From the NCBI RefSeq assembly GCF_036030735.1, contig NZ_CP107928.1, positions 8,246,001-8,310,000 of the forward strand: DNA of 64,000 nt, read 5' to 3'. Of this stretch, positions 18,328 through 26,334 are shown piece by piece; positions within the stretch are counted from its first letter, which is position 1; the number at the start of each line of letters is the position of its first letter. Position numbers and translations under genes: made by a program. The notes beneath the pieces are model-generated. The model was not told where the DNA came from, did no database searches, and saw only the letters and a list, made by a program, of their open reading frames with translations. The DNA comes from Streptomyces sp. NBC_00425 (lineage in GTDB: Bacteria > Actinomycetota > Actinomycetes > Streptomycetales > Streptomycetaceae).

Positions 18328-18384
18328 TGCGTGTTCACGCACGAACGCTGCGTGATTCACCCCGTCGACGCAGGTTCGCTGCGT
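18328..18384. promoter_or_regulatory. Inverted-repeat operator array upstream of ddaH (probable Lrp/AsnC sites)
   Basis: The 184-base gap holds two perfect inverted repeats built from the same half-site: TGCGTG-TT-CACGCA at 18328-18341 and ACGCAG-GTTCG-CTGCGT at 18368-18384, with a single TGCGTG between them at 18349. A minus-strand -35-like TTGTCG and -10-like TACCGT (18 bases apart) follow toward ddaH. The neighbouring Lrp/AsnC gene makes its product the obvious candidate; the binding is inferred. Confidence 0.6.
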
Positions 18385-18406
18385 CTGCGCAGGTCTGTTC
18401 GCAGGT

Positions 18407-18892
18407 TTATTCGGGAGCGGGCTGCGTCGCGCCCGCCTCCGGGCTCTCCGGCAGCAGATGCGACAGCACCATCACGCTGATCGTCTTCCGGATGAACGGC
18501 TCGACCCTGATCCGCTCCAGCACCTCCTCGAAGTGCTCCACGTCCCGCGCCCGCACGTGCAGCAGCGCGTCCGCGCCGCCCGTCACCGTCATCGCCGCGG
18601 TGATCTCCGGATGGTTGCGCACCACCTCCGCCAGCCGCCTCGGCGGGGCGGCGCCCTCGCAGTACACCTCGACGTAGGCCTCCGTGCTCCAGCCCAGCGC
18701 CGCCGGCTGCACGGTGGCCGTGAACCCCGTGATCACCCCGGTGTCCCGCAACCGGTCCACCCGGCGCTTGACGGCCGTCGAGGACAGCCCGACGGCCGTG
18801 CCGATCTCGGCGAAGCTCGTCCTGGCGTTCGCCATCAACGCGGTGATGATCTTCCGGTCGAGATCGTCGAAAAGGGCGCCGCCGTCGTTCAT
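18407..18892 (-). CDS. Lrp/AsnC-family transcriptional regulator
   Basis: The 161-residue protein starts MNDGGALFDDLDRKIITALM, has the N-terminal winged helix (about residues 8-60; IGTAVGLSSTAVKRRVDRL) and the RAM ligand domain (about 75-150; VTGGADALLHVRARDVEHFEEVL). It probably senses an amino acid, plausibly arginine or ornithine given the downstream ddaH-rocD pair. The -10-like TACAGT ends six bases before the ATG and no Shine-Dalgarno is present, suggesting a leaderless mRNA. It is divergent from the LytTR operon across 77 bases. Confidence 0.92.
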   Translation of the reverse strand: MNDGGALFDDLDRKIITALMANARTSFAEIGTAVGLSSTAVKRRVDRLRDTGVITGFTATVQPAALGWSTEAYVEVYCEGAAPPRRLAEVVRNHPEITAAMTVTGGADALLHVRARDVEHFEEVLERIRVEPFIRKTISVMVLSHLLPESPEAGATQPAPE

Positions 18893-18969
18893 GCCCGCAC
18901 TGTATCCAGCACGAACGTCCAGGCCCCGTACGTGTCCCGCCGCGCCGATCGCCCCTACACTCCACCTTC

Positions 18970-19719
18970 ATGCTGCGCGCCCTCGCCGTCGACGACGAAC
19001 GCCCCTCGCTGGAGGAGCTGCTCTACCTGCTCTCCGCCGACCCCCGCATCGGCAGCGTGGAGGGCGCCGGCGACGCGACCGAGGCGCTGCGCCGCATCAA
19101 CCGGGCCCTGGAGTCCGGACCCGACGGCCCCGAGGCCGTCGACGTCGTCTTCCTCGACATCCAGATGCCCGGCCTCGACGGCCTCGACCTGGCCCGCCTG
19201 CTCACCGGCTTCGCCCGGCCGCCGCTGGTCGTCTTCGTCACCGCCCACGAGGACTTCGCCGTCCAGGCCTTCGACCTCAAGGCCGTCGACTACGTCCTCA
19301 AACCGGTCCGCAAGGAACGCCTCGCGGAGGCCGTCCGCCGCGCCGCCGAACTGCGCGGCGCCGCACCCCGCATCCCGGTCCACGAACCCGACCCCGACCA
19401 CATACCCGTCGAACTCGGCGGCGTGACCCGCTTCGTCGCCGTCGACGACATCACCCACGTCGAGGCGCAGGGCGACTACGCCCGGCTGCACACCGACCGC
19501 GGCAGCCACCTCGTCCGCATCCCGCTGTCCACCCTGGAGGACCGCTGGAGCGCCCGCGGCTTCGTCCGCATCCACCGCCGCCATCTCGTCGCCCTGCGCC
19601 ACATAGGCGAACTCCGGCTCGACGCGGGCACGGTGAGCGTCCTCGTCGGCGGCGAGGAACTCCAGGTCAGCCGTCGGCACGCCCGCGAACTGCGGGACCT
19701 GCTGATGAGGAGGCCCTGA
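18970..19719 (+). CDS. LytTR-family response regulator
   Basis: The 249-residue protein starts MLRALAVDDERPSLEELL. The receiver domain (about 1-120) has acidic pocket DDE, phospho-acceptor FLDIQMPG and KPVRKE; the LytTR DNA-binding domain (about 145-245) includes FVAVDDITHVEAQGDYARLH and FVRIHRRHLVAL. It is the partner of the LytS-type kinase at 21855, with transport genes between. A -10-like TACACT (18956-18961) lies nine bases from the ATG and no ribosome site is visible, so it may be leaderless. Confidence 0.93.
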   Translation: MLRALAVDDERPSLEELLYLLSADPRIGSVEGAGDATEALRRINRALESGPDGPEAVDVVFLDIQMPGLDGLDLARLLTGFARPPLVVFVTAHEDFAVQAFDLKAVDYVLKPVRKERLAEAVRRAAELRGAAPRIPVHEPDPDHIPVELGGVTRFVAVDDITHVEAQGDYARLHTDRGSHLVRIPLSTLEDRWSARGFVRIHRRHLVALRHIGELRLDAGTVSVLVGGEELQVSRRHARELRDLLMRRP

Positions 19720-19721
19720 CC

Positions 19722-20120
19722 GTGCCCCATCAGGACCCCGTCGAACGACGTGTCGTCGTCACCCGCCCCGGCCGCCGCGCCCTTCCCCACGCCCGGCTCC
19801 GCTCGCGCGGGCGTTACCCGCACACCTCCGGCTACTACCGCCCGCGCACCGAGATCGACGAGCAGACGACCCTGGGCGACACCTACGTCCGCTCCCTGAT
19901 GCGGTCCCAACTGCGCGCCGCCCTCACGGTGTTCGCCGTCCTCGCGCTCCTCGTCGGCCCGCTGCCGCTGCTCTTCGCGGCGATGCCCGACGCCCACCGC
20001 CTCGAATGGGCGGTCCTCGGCTTCTGCCTGTACGCCCCGCTCGTCCTGCTCGCCCGGTGGTACGTGCGCCGCGCCGAGCGCAACGAACGGGACTTCGTCC
20101 GGCTGGTCGAGGACCGGTGA
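19722..20120 (+). CDS. Small membrane protein preceding symporter (DUF485-like position)
   Basis: The 132-residue protein starts (GTG) VPHQDPVERRVVVTRPGRR, has a basic cytoplasmic N-terminus and two membrane helices (about residues 68-90 and 97-117; AALTVFAVLALLVGPLPLLF and AVLGFCLYAPLVLLA) and a charged tail. It sits two bases after the response regulator and 13 before the symporter. Small two-helix proteins of this kind (DUF485) accompany acetate-type symporters such as ActP; similarity is by size, topology and context rather than clear motif. Confidence 0.75.
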   Translation: MPHQDPVERRVVVTRPGRRALPHARLRSRGRYPHTSGYYRPRTEIDEQTTLGDTYVRSLMRSQLRAALTVFAVLALLVGPLPLLFAAMPDAHRLEWAVLGFCLYAPLVLLARWYVRRAERNERDFVRLVEDR

Positions 20121-20133
20121 GGGCGACGAGGCG

Positions 20134-21858
20134 ATGAACTCGACCTTCGCCGTCCCCGCCGTCGCCCTGGTGGTCGTCGCGACCGTGCTCGTCGGCGCCT
20201 TCGGCCTGCGCATCTCCCGCACCACCTCCGACTTCTACGTGGCCTCCCGAACCGTCGGCCCCCGCCTCAACGCGGCCGCCATCAGCGGCGAGTACCTCTC
20301 CGCCGCGTCCTTCCTCGGCATCGCGGGCCTCGTCCTCGTCCAGGGCCCCGACATGCTCTGGTACCCGGTCGGCTACACCGCCGGCTACCTCGTCCTGCTG
20401 CTCTTCGTCGCGGCTCCGCTGCGCCGCTCCGGCGCCTACACCCTCCCCGACTTCGCCGAGGCGAGGCTCGCCTCGCAGGCCGTGAGACGGCTCGCGGGCG
20501 CGTTCGTCGTCGGCGTGGGCTGGCTGTACCTGCTGCCCCAACTTCAGGGCGCAGGGCTGACGTTGACGGTGCTCACCGGCGCTCCGGACTCCCTCGGCGG
20601 GCTGATCGTCGCCCTGGTCGTCACGGCCACCGTCGCCGCGGGCGGCATGCGCAGCATCACCTTCGTGCAGGCCTTCCAGTACTGGCTCAAACTCACCGCC
20701 CTCCTCGTCCCCGTCCTCTTCCTGGTCCTCGCCTGGCAGAGCGACGGCGCGCCCCGCGACGTCTTCGAGGAGCCGGCGGCCTTCCGCGACCAGCGGGTGG
20801 TCCGGGTCGGCGACACCCTGGACCTGAAGCTGGACCGCCCCCTGACCGTGACCGTGGACGGCACGGTCGACGGCCGCCCGCACGAGGACGCGGTGCTCCG
20901 GCTGTCCGCCGGCACCCACCGCATCGAGCGGGGCGCCCGCCTCACCTTCACCGAGGGGGCCGCGGTCCCCGCCGCGGAACGCGGAACCAGCGGCGGCATG
21001 TCCACCTCGCTCGCCGCGAGCCGTGAGGAGCGGCCCCTGTACGCCACCTACGGGCTGATCCTCGCCACGTTCCTCGGCACCATGGGCCTGCCGCACGTCG
21101 TCGTGCGCTTCTACACCAGCCCGCACGGCGTCGCCGCCCGCCGCACCACGGTCGCCGTCCTCGCCCTGATCGGCGCGTTCTACCTCCTGCCGCCCGTCTA
21201 CGGCGCCCTCGGCCGTCTCTACACGCCCGAGCTCGCCCTCACCGGCGACGCGGACGCCGCCGTGCTGCTGCTGCCCGACCGGATGATCGGCGGCCTCGGC
21301 GGCGAGCTGCTCGGCGCGCTGGTCGCCGGCGGCGCGTTCGCCGCGTTCCTGTCCACGGCGTCCGGACTGACGATGGCGGTGGCGGGGGTGCTCGCCCAGG
21401 ACGTCCTGCCGACCCGCGGCGTCCGGCACTTCCGGCTCGGCACCGGGCTCGCCATGGCCGTCCCGCTGGCCGCCAGCCTGCTGGTGGGCGGACTGCCGGT
21501 GGCCGACGCCGTGGGGCTGGCCTTCGCGGTGTCGGCGTCCTCGTTCTGCCCGCTGCTGGTGCTCGGCATCTGGTGGCGCCGGCTGACGCCGCCCGGCGCG
21601 GCCGCCGGAATGCTGGTCGGCGGCGGATCGGCGTTCGTCGCGGTCGCCGCGACCATGGCCGGCCTCCCCGGCGCGGGCCCGGCCCACGCCCTGCTCGCCT
21701 GGCCCGCCCTGTGGTCCGTGCCACTCGGCTTCCTCACCATGATCCTGGTGTCCCTGGCCACCCCGAACCGCGTCCCGTCCGGCACCTCCGCCATCCTGGC
21801 CCGTTTCCACCTGCCGGAGGAACTCCGCACCGCACAGGCGGCGGAGACGAAGCCGTGA
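20134..21858 (+). CDS. Sodium/solute symporter (SSS family, monocarboxylate-type)
   Basis: The 574-residue protein starts MNSTFAVPAVALVVVATVLV and is predicted to have about 13 membrane helices. Family signatures include DFYVASRTVGPRLNAAAISG, YLSAASFLGIAG and GFLTMILVSL, as in ActP/MctC-like carriers of acetate, propionate or pyruvate. A hydrophilic insert (about residues 208-300), beta-like and rich in charged residues, replaces a short loop. It is flanked by its probable LytTR/LytS control system, and its stop overlaps the kinase start (GTGA). Substrate is inferred. Confidence 0.88.
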   Translation: MNSTFAVPAVALVVVATVLVGAFGLRISRTTSDFYVASRTVGPRLNAAAISGEYLSAASFLGIAGLVLVQGPDMLWYPVGYTAGYLVLLLFVAAPLRRSGAYTLPDFAEARLASQAVRRLAGAFVVGVGWLYLLPQLQGAGLTLTVLTGAPDSLGGLIVALVVTATVAAGGMRSITFVQAFQYWLKLTALLVPVLFLVLAWQSDGAPRDVFEEPAAFRDQRVVRVGDTLDLKLDRPLTVTVDGTVDGRPHEDAVLRLSAGTHRIERGARLTFTEGAAVPAAERGTSGGMSTSLAASREERPLYATYGLILATFLGTMGLPHVVVRFYTSPHGVAARRTTVAVLALIGAFYLLPPVYGALGRLYTPELALTGDADAAVLLLPDRMIGGLGGELLGALVAGGAFAAFLSTASGLTMAVAGVLAQDVLPTRGVRHFRLGTGLAMAVPLAASLLVGGLPVADAVGLAFAVSASSFCPLLVLGIWWRRLTPPGAAAGMLVGGGSAFVAVAATMAGLPGAGPAHALLAWPALWSVPLGFLTMILVSLATPNRVPSGTSAILARFHLPEELRTAQAAETKP

Positions 21859-23060
21859 GCGGCTTCCTCGCGGGCGTCTGCATCGCCATCCTGCCGTTCC
21901 TCGCCGCCGGCTTCTGGCTCGGGCGGCGGACCGGACGGCCGGAACGCCTCGGGGGCCTCGGCACCCCCGTCGAGCACGCCACGTTCCAGACCCTGCACAC
22001 CGCGTCCCTCGCCGCGCCCCCGCTGAGGGCCGGACTCACCGAGGAGACCGCCCGCAGATCGGCCCGCAGGCTGCGCACCCTGCTCGGCACGGACGCCCTG
22101 TGCCTGACCGACGAGGAGCAGGTGCTGGTCTGGGACGGAGTGGGGTCCCATCACCGCGCCGAGATCATGGAACGGCTGGCCGGTCCGCTGGAGAGCGGCC
22201 GCGGCGAGGCCTTCCGGCTGGCCTGCGAGCACGCCGACTGCCCCGTCCGCTGGGCCGTGGTCGCCCCGCTCACCGTCGACGACCGGGTGCACGGCGCGCT
22301 CGTCGCCTGCGCACCCCGCGAGTCCGCCGTGCTGGTCCGGGCGGCCGGCGAGGTGGCCCGCTGGGTGAGCGTGCAGCTGGAACTGGCCGACCTCGACCAG
22401 TCGCGCACCCGACTGATCGAGGCGGAGATCAAGGCCCTGCGCGCCCAGATCTCCCCGCACTTCATCTTCAACTCCCTCGCCGTGATCGCCTCGTTCGTCC
22501 GCACCGACCCCGAGCGCGCCCGCGAACTGCTGCTGGAGTTCGCCGACTTCACCCGCTACTCGTTCCGCAGGCACGGCGACTTCACCACCCTCGCCGACGA
22601 GCTGCACGCCATCGACCACTACCTCGCGCTGGTGCGGGCCCGCTTCGGCGACCGGCTCGCCGTCACCCTGCAGATCGCCCCCGAGGTGCTCCCGGTCGCG
22701 CTGCCCTTCCTCTGCCTCCAGCCGCTGGTGGAGAACGCCGTCAAACACGGTCTGGAGGGGAAGGCCGGCACCTGCCACATCCAGATCACCGCGCAGGACG
22801 CCGGCGCCGAGGCCCTCGTCGTCATCGAGGACGACGGCGCCGGCATGGACCCGGTGGCGCTGCGCCGCATCCTGGCCGGCGAGGTCGGTCCCTCCGGCGG
22901 GATCGGCCTGTCCAACGTGGACGACCGGCTGCGGCAGGTCTACGGCGACGACCACGGCCTGGTCATCGAGACGGCCCTCGGGGCGGGTATGAAGATCACC
23001 GCCCGGCTGCCGAAGTACCAGCCGGGCGTGCACTCGGCGGCCCGGCTCGGCCCCGGGTGA
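21855..23060 (+). CDS. LytS-type sensor histidine kinase
   Basis: The 401-residue protein starts (GTG) VSGFLAGVCIAILPFLAAGF with one N-terminal membrane helix, a GAF-like domain (about 60-180), a His_kinase domain with LRAQISPHFIFNSLAVIASFV (phospho-accepting His about residue 205) and an HATPase domain (LQPLVENAVKHGLEG, DDGAGM, GGIGLSNVDDRL). It would phosphorylate the LytTR regulator three genes upstream. Because it has a single helix, the symporter itself may serve as the sensor, as in BtsS- and YpdA-type systems; that is inference. Confidence 0.92.
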   Translation: MSGFLAGVCIAILPFLAAGFWLGRRTGRPERLGGLGTPVEHATFQTLHTASLAAPPLRAGLTEETARRSARRLRTLLGTDALCLTDEEQVLVWDGVGSHHRAEIMERLAGPLESGRGEAFRLACEHADCPVRWAVVAPLTVDDRVHGALVACAPRESAVLVRAAGEVARWVSVQLELADLDQSRTRLIEAEIKALRAQISPHFIFNSLAVIASFVRTDPERARELLLEFADFTRYSFRRHGDFTTLADELHAIDHYLALVRARFGDRLAVTLQIAPEVLPVALPFLCLQPLVENAVKHGLEGKAGTCHIQITAQDAGAEALVVIEDDGAGMDPVALRRILAGEVGPSGGIGLSNVDDRLRQVYGDDHGLVIETALGAGMKITARLPKYQPGVHSAARLGPG

Positions 23061-23231
23061 TCAGGTGGTCCGCATCACGACCAGGGCGAGGGTGATCAGC
23101 CCGAGCACCACCCAGCCGAACCACAGCCAGCCGTTGCTGCCGAGCGCCACCGTGTAGGCGGTCACCGCGACGAGGCCGCCGACGGTGAGCACCCCCATGG
23201 TCTTCGTGGAACTGTCCGTGGTACCGGCCAT
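23061..23231 (-). CDS. Small two-helix membrane protein
   Basis: The 56-residue protein starts MAGTTDSSTKTMGVLTVGGL and holds two hydrophobic segments (about residues 12-30 and 34-52, ending LITLALVVMRTT). GGAGGG precedes the ATG at 23229-23231; a longer in-frame start lacks similarity. It lies between ctaG and the convergent kinase gene, whose stop touches its own stop with no gap. It may be cotranscribed with ctaG. No function is known to me. Confidence 0.7.
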   Translation of the reverse strand: MAGTTDSSTKTMGVLTVGGLVAVTAYTVALGSNGWLWFGWVVLGLITLALVVMRTT

Positions 23232-23292
23232 CGCGACACCCTCCTCAGGGCCGCCCTCCGCCGGGCGGGTCCCCCTCCATGGTGCCCCGGGA

Positions 23293-24243
23293 TCAGCGCC
23301 CGCGTGCGTCGAGTGACGCAAGATAGGCGTTGTAGGCCTCCAGCTCCTGGTCCCCGTCGCGGTCGGCGGCCCGGTCCTTGCGCCGGGCCTGGCGCTGCTC
23401 GGAGCCGTACCACTGGAAGAGCAGCGCGATCAGCACCAGCACGGACGGGATCTCGCTGAACGCCCAGGCGATGCCGCCGGCCGCGTTCTGGTCGGTGAGG
23501 GCGTCGATGCCGAGGGAGGCCGGCGGGTTCTCGAACGTCTTCACCATCGGCTGCGAGGCCATCATCAGCGCGATGCCGAAGAACGCGTGGAACGGCATGC
23601 CCGCGAAGAGTTCCAGCATCCGCATCAGATAGCCCGGCCGGTTCGGGCCCGGATCCACGCCGATGATCGGCCAGAAGAACACCACGCCGACGGCGAGGAA
23701 GTGCACCATCATCGCGAGGTGCCCCGTCCTCGAGCCCATCAGGAAGTCGAACAGCGGGGTGAAGTACAGGGCGTAGAGGCTCGCGATGAACAGCGGGATG
23801 GTGAACGCGGGGTGGGTGATGATCCGCATGTAGCGACTGTGCAGGAGCATCAGCAGCAGCTCGCGCGGTCCCTTGCGCCCCTTGCCGGCGGCCGGCAGCG
23901 CGCGCAGCGCGAGGGTCATGGGAGCGCCGAGCAGCAGCAGGATCGGCGACAGCATGCTGATCACCATGTGCTGCACCATGTGCACGCTGAACATGACCAT
24001 GCCGTAGTCGTTCAGCCCGGTGCACATCACCAGCATGACGGTCAGCACGCCGACGGCGAACGACACCGTCCGTCCGACGGGCCAGGCGTCCCCGCGCCGG
24101 CGCAGCCGCAGCACGCCCCATCCGTAGAGTCCGAGCGCCAGGAGACAGGCGACGAGGAAGAACGGGTCCGCCGACCACTGAAGGCCCCGTCCCAGCGTGA
24201 ACGGCGGCAGATCCATCGTCATGCCGTGCCCGCCGTGGTCCAT
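23293..24243 (-). CDS. CtaG-like cytochrome c oxidase assembly protein
   Basis: The 316-residue protein starts MDHGGHGMTMDLPPFTLGRG and has about seven membrane helices. His and Met residues cluster in FSVHMVQHMVISMLSPILLL, MMVHFLAVGVVFFWP and MPFHAFFGIALMMASQP, the pattern of the caa3_CtaG family linked to copper delivery to cytochrome oxidase. The N-terminal His/Met cluster may also bind copper. The tail (about 275-316) is charged and cytoplasmic. Family assignment is firm; a copper role is inferred from the family. Confidence 0.88.
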   Translation of the reverse strand: MDHGGHGMTMDLPPFTLGRGLQWSADPFFLVACLLALGLYGWGVLRLRRRGDAWPVGRTVSFAVGVLTVMLVMCTGLNDYGMVMFSVHMVQHMVISMLSPILLLLGAPMTLALRALPAAGKGRKGPRELLLMLLHSRYMRIITHPAFTIPLFIASLYALYFTPLFDFLMGSRTGHLAMMVHFLAVGVVFFWPIIGVDPGPNRPGYLMRMLELFAGMPFHAFFGIALMMASQPMVKTFENPPASLGIDALTDQNAAGGIAWAFSEIPSVLVLIALLFQWYGSEQRQARRKDRAADRDGDQELEAYNAYLASLDARGR

Positions 24244-24303
24244 TGCGCCGGCTCCTGATTCGTGGGGGGTTGTACGTTTCCTGCCGCCCCAAGAGTAGAA
24301 CCG

Positions 24304-24329
24304 CCCCCGGTGATCACCGTCACCGGGGG
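24304..24329 (-). terminator. Terminator after pfkA
   Basis: A perfect 10-bp stem (CCCCCGGTGA and TCACCGGGGG) with a six-base loop lies 20 bases beyond the stop of pfkA on its strand, and about 60 bases before the upstream end of the ctaG coding region. It has no U tract. Confidence 0.75.
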
Positions 24330-24349
24330 CAGCCGCAGCCGTGACCCTC

Positions 24350-25375
24350 CTACAGGACGGTCTCCGCCTCGGCGTACCGCTCCTCGGGGACCGTCTTCAG
24401 CGTCTCCACGGCCTCCGCCAGCGGCACCATCACGATGTCCGTGCCGCGCAGGGCCGTCATGTGGCCGAACTCGCCGCGGTGCACGGCCTCCACCGCGTGC
24501 CAGCCGAACCGCGTGGCCAGCACCCGGTCGTACGCGGTGGGCGTGCCGCCGCGCTGCACATGGCCCAGGATCACCGGCCGGGCCTCCTTGCCGAGCCGGG
24601 ACTCCAGCTCGATGGAGAGCTGCCGGGCGATGCCGGCGAACCGCTCGTGCCCGTAGACGTCCTTGGCGCCCTCGTCGAAGGCCATGCCGCCGGGCGCCGG
24701 CTTGGCGCCCTCCGCCGCGACCACGATCGCGAACCGCTTGCCCGCCTCGAACCGCTCGCCGACCCGGCGGGCCAGCTCCTCGATGTCGAAGGGCCGTTCC
24801 GGCACGACGATGGCGTGCGCGCCGGCCGCCATACCGGAGTGCAGCGCTATCCAGCCGGTGTGCCGCCCCATGACCTCGACCACCAGCACCCGCTGGTGCG
24901 ACTCGGCGGTGGTCTTCAGCCGGTCCAGCGCGTCGGTCGCGACGCCGACGGCCGTGTCGAAGCCGAAGGTCACGTCGGTGACGGCGATGTCGTTGTCGAT
25001 GGTCTTCGGCACGCCGACGACGGGCAGTCCGCTGTCGGACATCAGCCGGGCCGCCTTGAGGGTGCCCTCACCGCCGATCGGGATGATCGCGTCGAGACCG
25101 AGGTCCTGGACGTGCCCCTTGGCCCGCTCCACGCCGTCCCGCAGATGCGAGGGCTGGACCCGTGAGGAGCCGAGGATGGTGCCGCCGCGGGCGAGGATGC
25201 CGCCCACCGCGTCGAGGTCGAGCTTGAGGTAGTCGCACTCCAGGAGGCCCTTCCAGCCGTCCCGGAAGCCGATGACCTCGTCGCCGTGGTCGACGACGGC
25301 GCGGTGCACGACGGACCGGATGACGGCGTTCAGGCCGGGGCAGTCGCCGCCGGACGTGAGGACACCAATGCGCAT
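24350..25375 (-). CDS. pfkA: ATP-dependent 6-phosphofructokinase
   Basis: The 341-residue protein starts MRIGVLTSGGDCPGLNAVIR. Signatures are GGEGTLKAARL, PKTIDNDI (catalytic Asp), EVMGRHTGWIAL and LGHVQRGGTPTAYDR. It commits glucose carbon to glycolysis in the cytoplasm. The Gly in GGEG points to ATP rather than pyrophosphate use, although the Lys in PKTIDND is shared with PPi enzymes; this mix is normal in actinobacterial ATP enzymes. I chose the ATG at 25373-25375, which gives the conserved N-terminus; the longer frame adds unrelated residues. It appears monocistronic. Confidence 0.96.
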   Translation of the reverse strand: MRIGVLTSGGDCPGLNAVIRSVVHRAVVDHGDEVIGFRDGWKGLLECDYLKLDLDAVGGILARGGTILGSSRVQPSHLRDGVERAKGHVQDLGLDAIIPIGGEGTLKAARLMSDSGLPVVGVPKTIDNDIAVTDVTFGFDTAVGVATDALDRLKTTAESHQRVLVVEVMGRHTGWIALHSGMAAGAHAIVVPERPFDIEELARRVGERFEAGKRFAIVVAAEGAKPAPGGMAFDEGAKDVYGHERFAGIARQLSIELESRLGKEARPVILGHVQRGGTPTAYDRVLATRFGWHAVEAVHRGEFGHMTALRGTDIVMVPLAEAVETLKTVPEERYAEAETVL

Positions 25376-25583
25376 AGCCCGAAACAACCTTCTCCACGTG
25401 GGCCTGGTCCGGACCACACTGTCCGGCTCGAATCCCCGCCACCCTAGCGGCAGGAGGGGGCGGGGCCGAAGCATGCGTCCGCCTGCTGGACGCATCTGCT
25501 CACCTGTGCGGACGCGCCGTCAGACGGGCTGCTGACGGCGCCCTGAAGATCAGGTGAACACACAGGTCGCGCGGGCTGTCAGG

Positions 25584-26312
25584 TCACGCGGGCTGCTGAG
25601 CGGCGGCGATGCGCTCGCTGCGCAGCGCCTCGTACCAGCGGTCGTCGATCGGCGGCAGCGCGTTCACGTCGAGCGCCAGCTTCAGCAGCAGGTCCGCGAT
25701 CAGCGGGTTGCGCGCGAGCACCGGACCGTGCATGTACGTGCCGAACACGGTGTCGTTGTACGCGCCCTCGGTGCCGTCGCCGGTGCCGTTGCCCTTGCCG
25801 AGCTGGACGCGGGCCAGCGGACGGGCGGTCGGGCCGAGGTGGGTGACGCCCTGGTGGTTCTCGAAGCCGGTCAGCTGGGGCAGGCCGAGCCGCGGGTCGA
25901 TGTCGCCGAGCACGTCGCCGACGCACCGCTCGCCCTCGCCGCGCGTCGTCGTCACGTCCAGCAGCCCGAGGCCGGGCTCGCGCTGGCCGAGGTCGTTGAC
26001 GAACTCGTGGCCGAGGATCTGGTAGCCGGCGCAGACCGCGAACACGATCGCGCCGTTGTTCACCGCCTGGTACAGGTGCGCGTCCCGCCGCAGCCGCTCC
26101 GCCGCGAGCCGCTGCGGCCGGTCCTCGCCGCCGCCGATGAGGTAGATGTCGCCGGAGGTCGGGATCGGCTGGTCGCTGCGCACGTCGAGCCGCGCCACGT
26201 CGAGGCCGCGCTGGCGCGCGCGGCGCTCCACGACGAGGGCGTTGCCCTGGTCCCCGTAGGTGCTCAGCAGGTCCGGGTAGATCCACACCAGCCGCAGTTG
26301 GTTGTCGCTCAT
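25584..26312 (-). CDS. gatD: Lipid II isoglutaminyl synthase glutaminase subunit GatD
   Basis: The 242-residue class I glutamine amidotransferase starts MSDNQLRLVWIYPDLLSTYG. The catalytic Cys is in FAVCAGYQILG (about residue 94) and the His in TYMHGPVLARN. With MurT it amidates the alpha-carboxyl of the second-position D-glutamate in lipid II, at the cytoplasmic membrane face. It lies 22 bases downstream of murT on the same strand. The YPDLLSTYGDQGN motif distinguishes GatD from cobyric acid synthase-type domains. Confidence 0.94.
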   Translation of the reverse strand: MSDNQLRLVWIYPDLLSTYGDQGNALVVERRARQRGLDVARLDVRSDQPIPTSGDIYLIGGGEDRPQRLAAERLRRDAHLYQAVNNGAIVFAVCAGYQILGHEFVNDLGQREPGLGLLDVTTTRGEGERCVGDVLGDIDPRLGLPQLTGFENHQGVTHLGPTARPLARVQLGKGNGTGDGTEGAYNDTVFGTYMHGPVLARNPLIADLLLKLALDVNALPPIDDRWYEALRSERIAAAQQPA

Positions 26313-26334
26313 GGGAATGGGATCGTCCTTCGGG

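Noticed and set aside
20134..23033. Long minus-strand frames opposite the symporter and kinase (over 600 codons)
   Set aside because: Composition and lack of motifs show they are shadows of the plus-strand genes.
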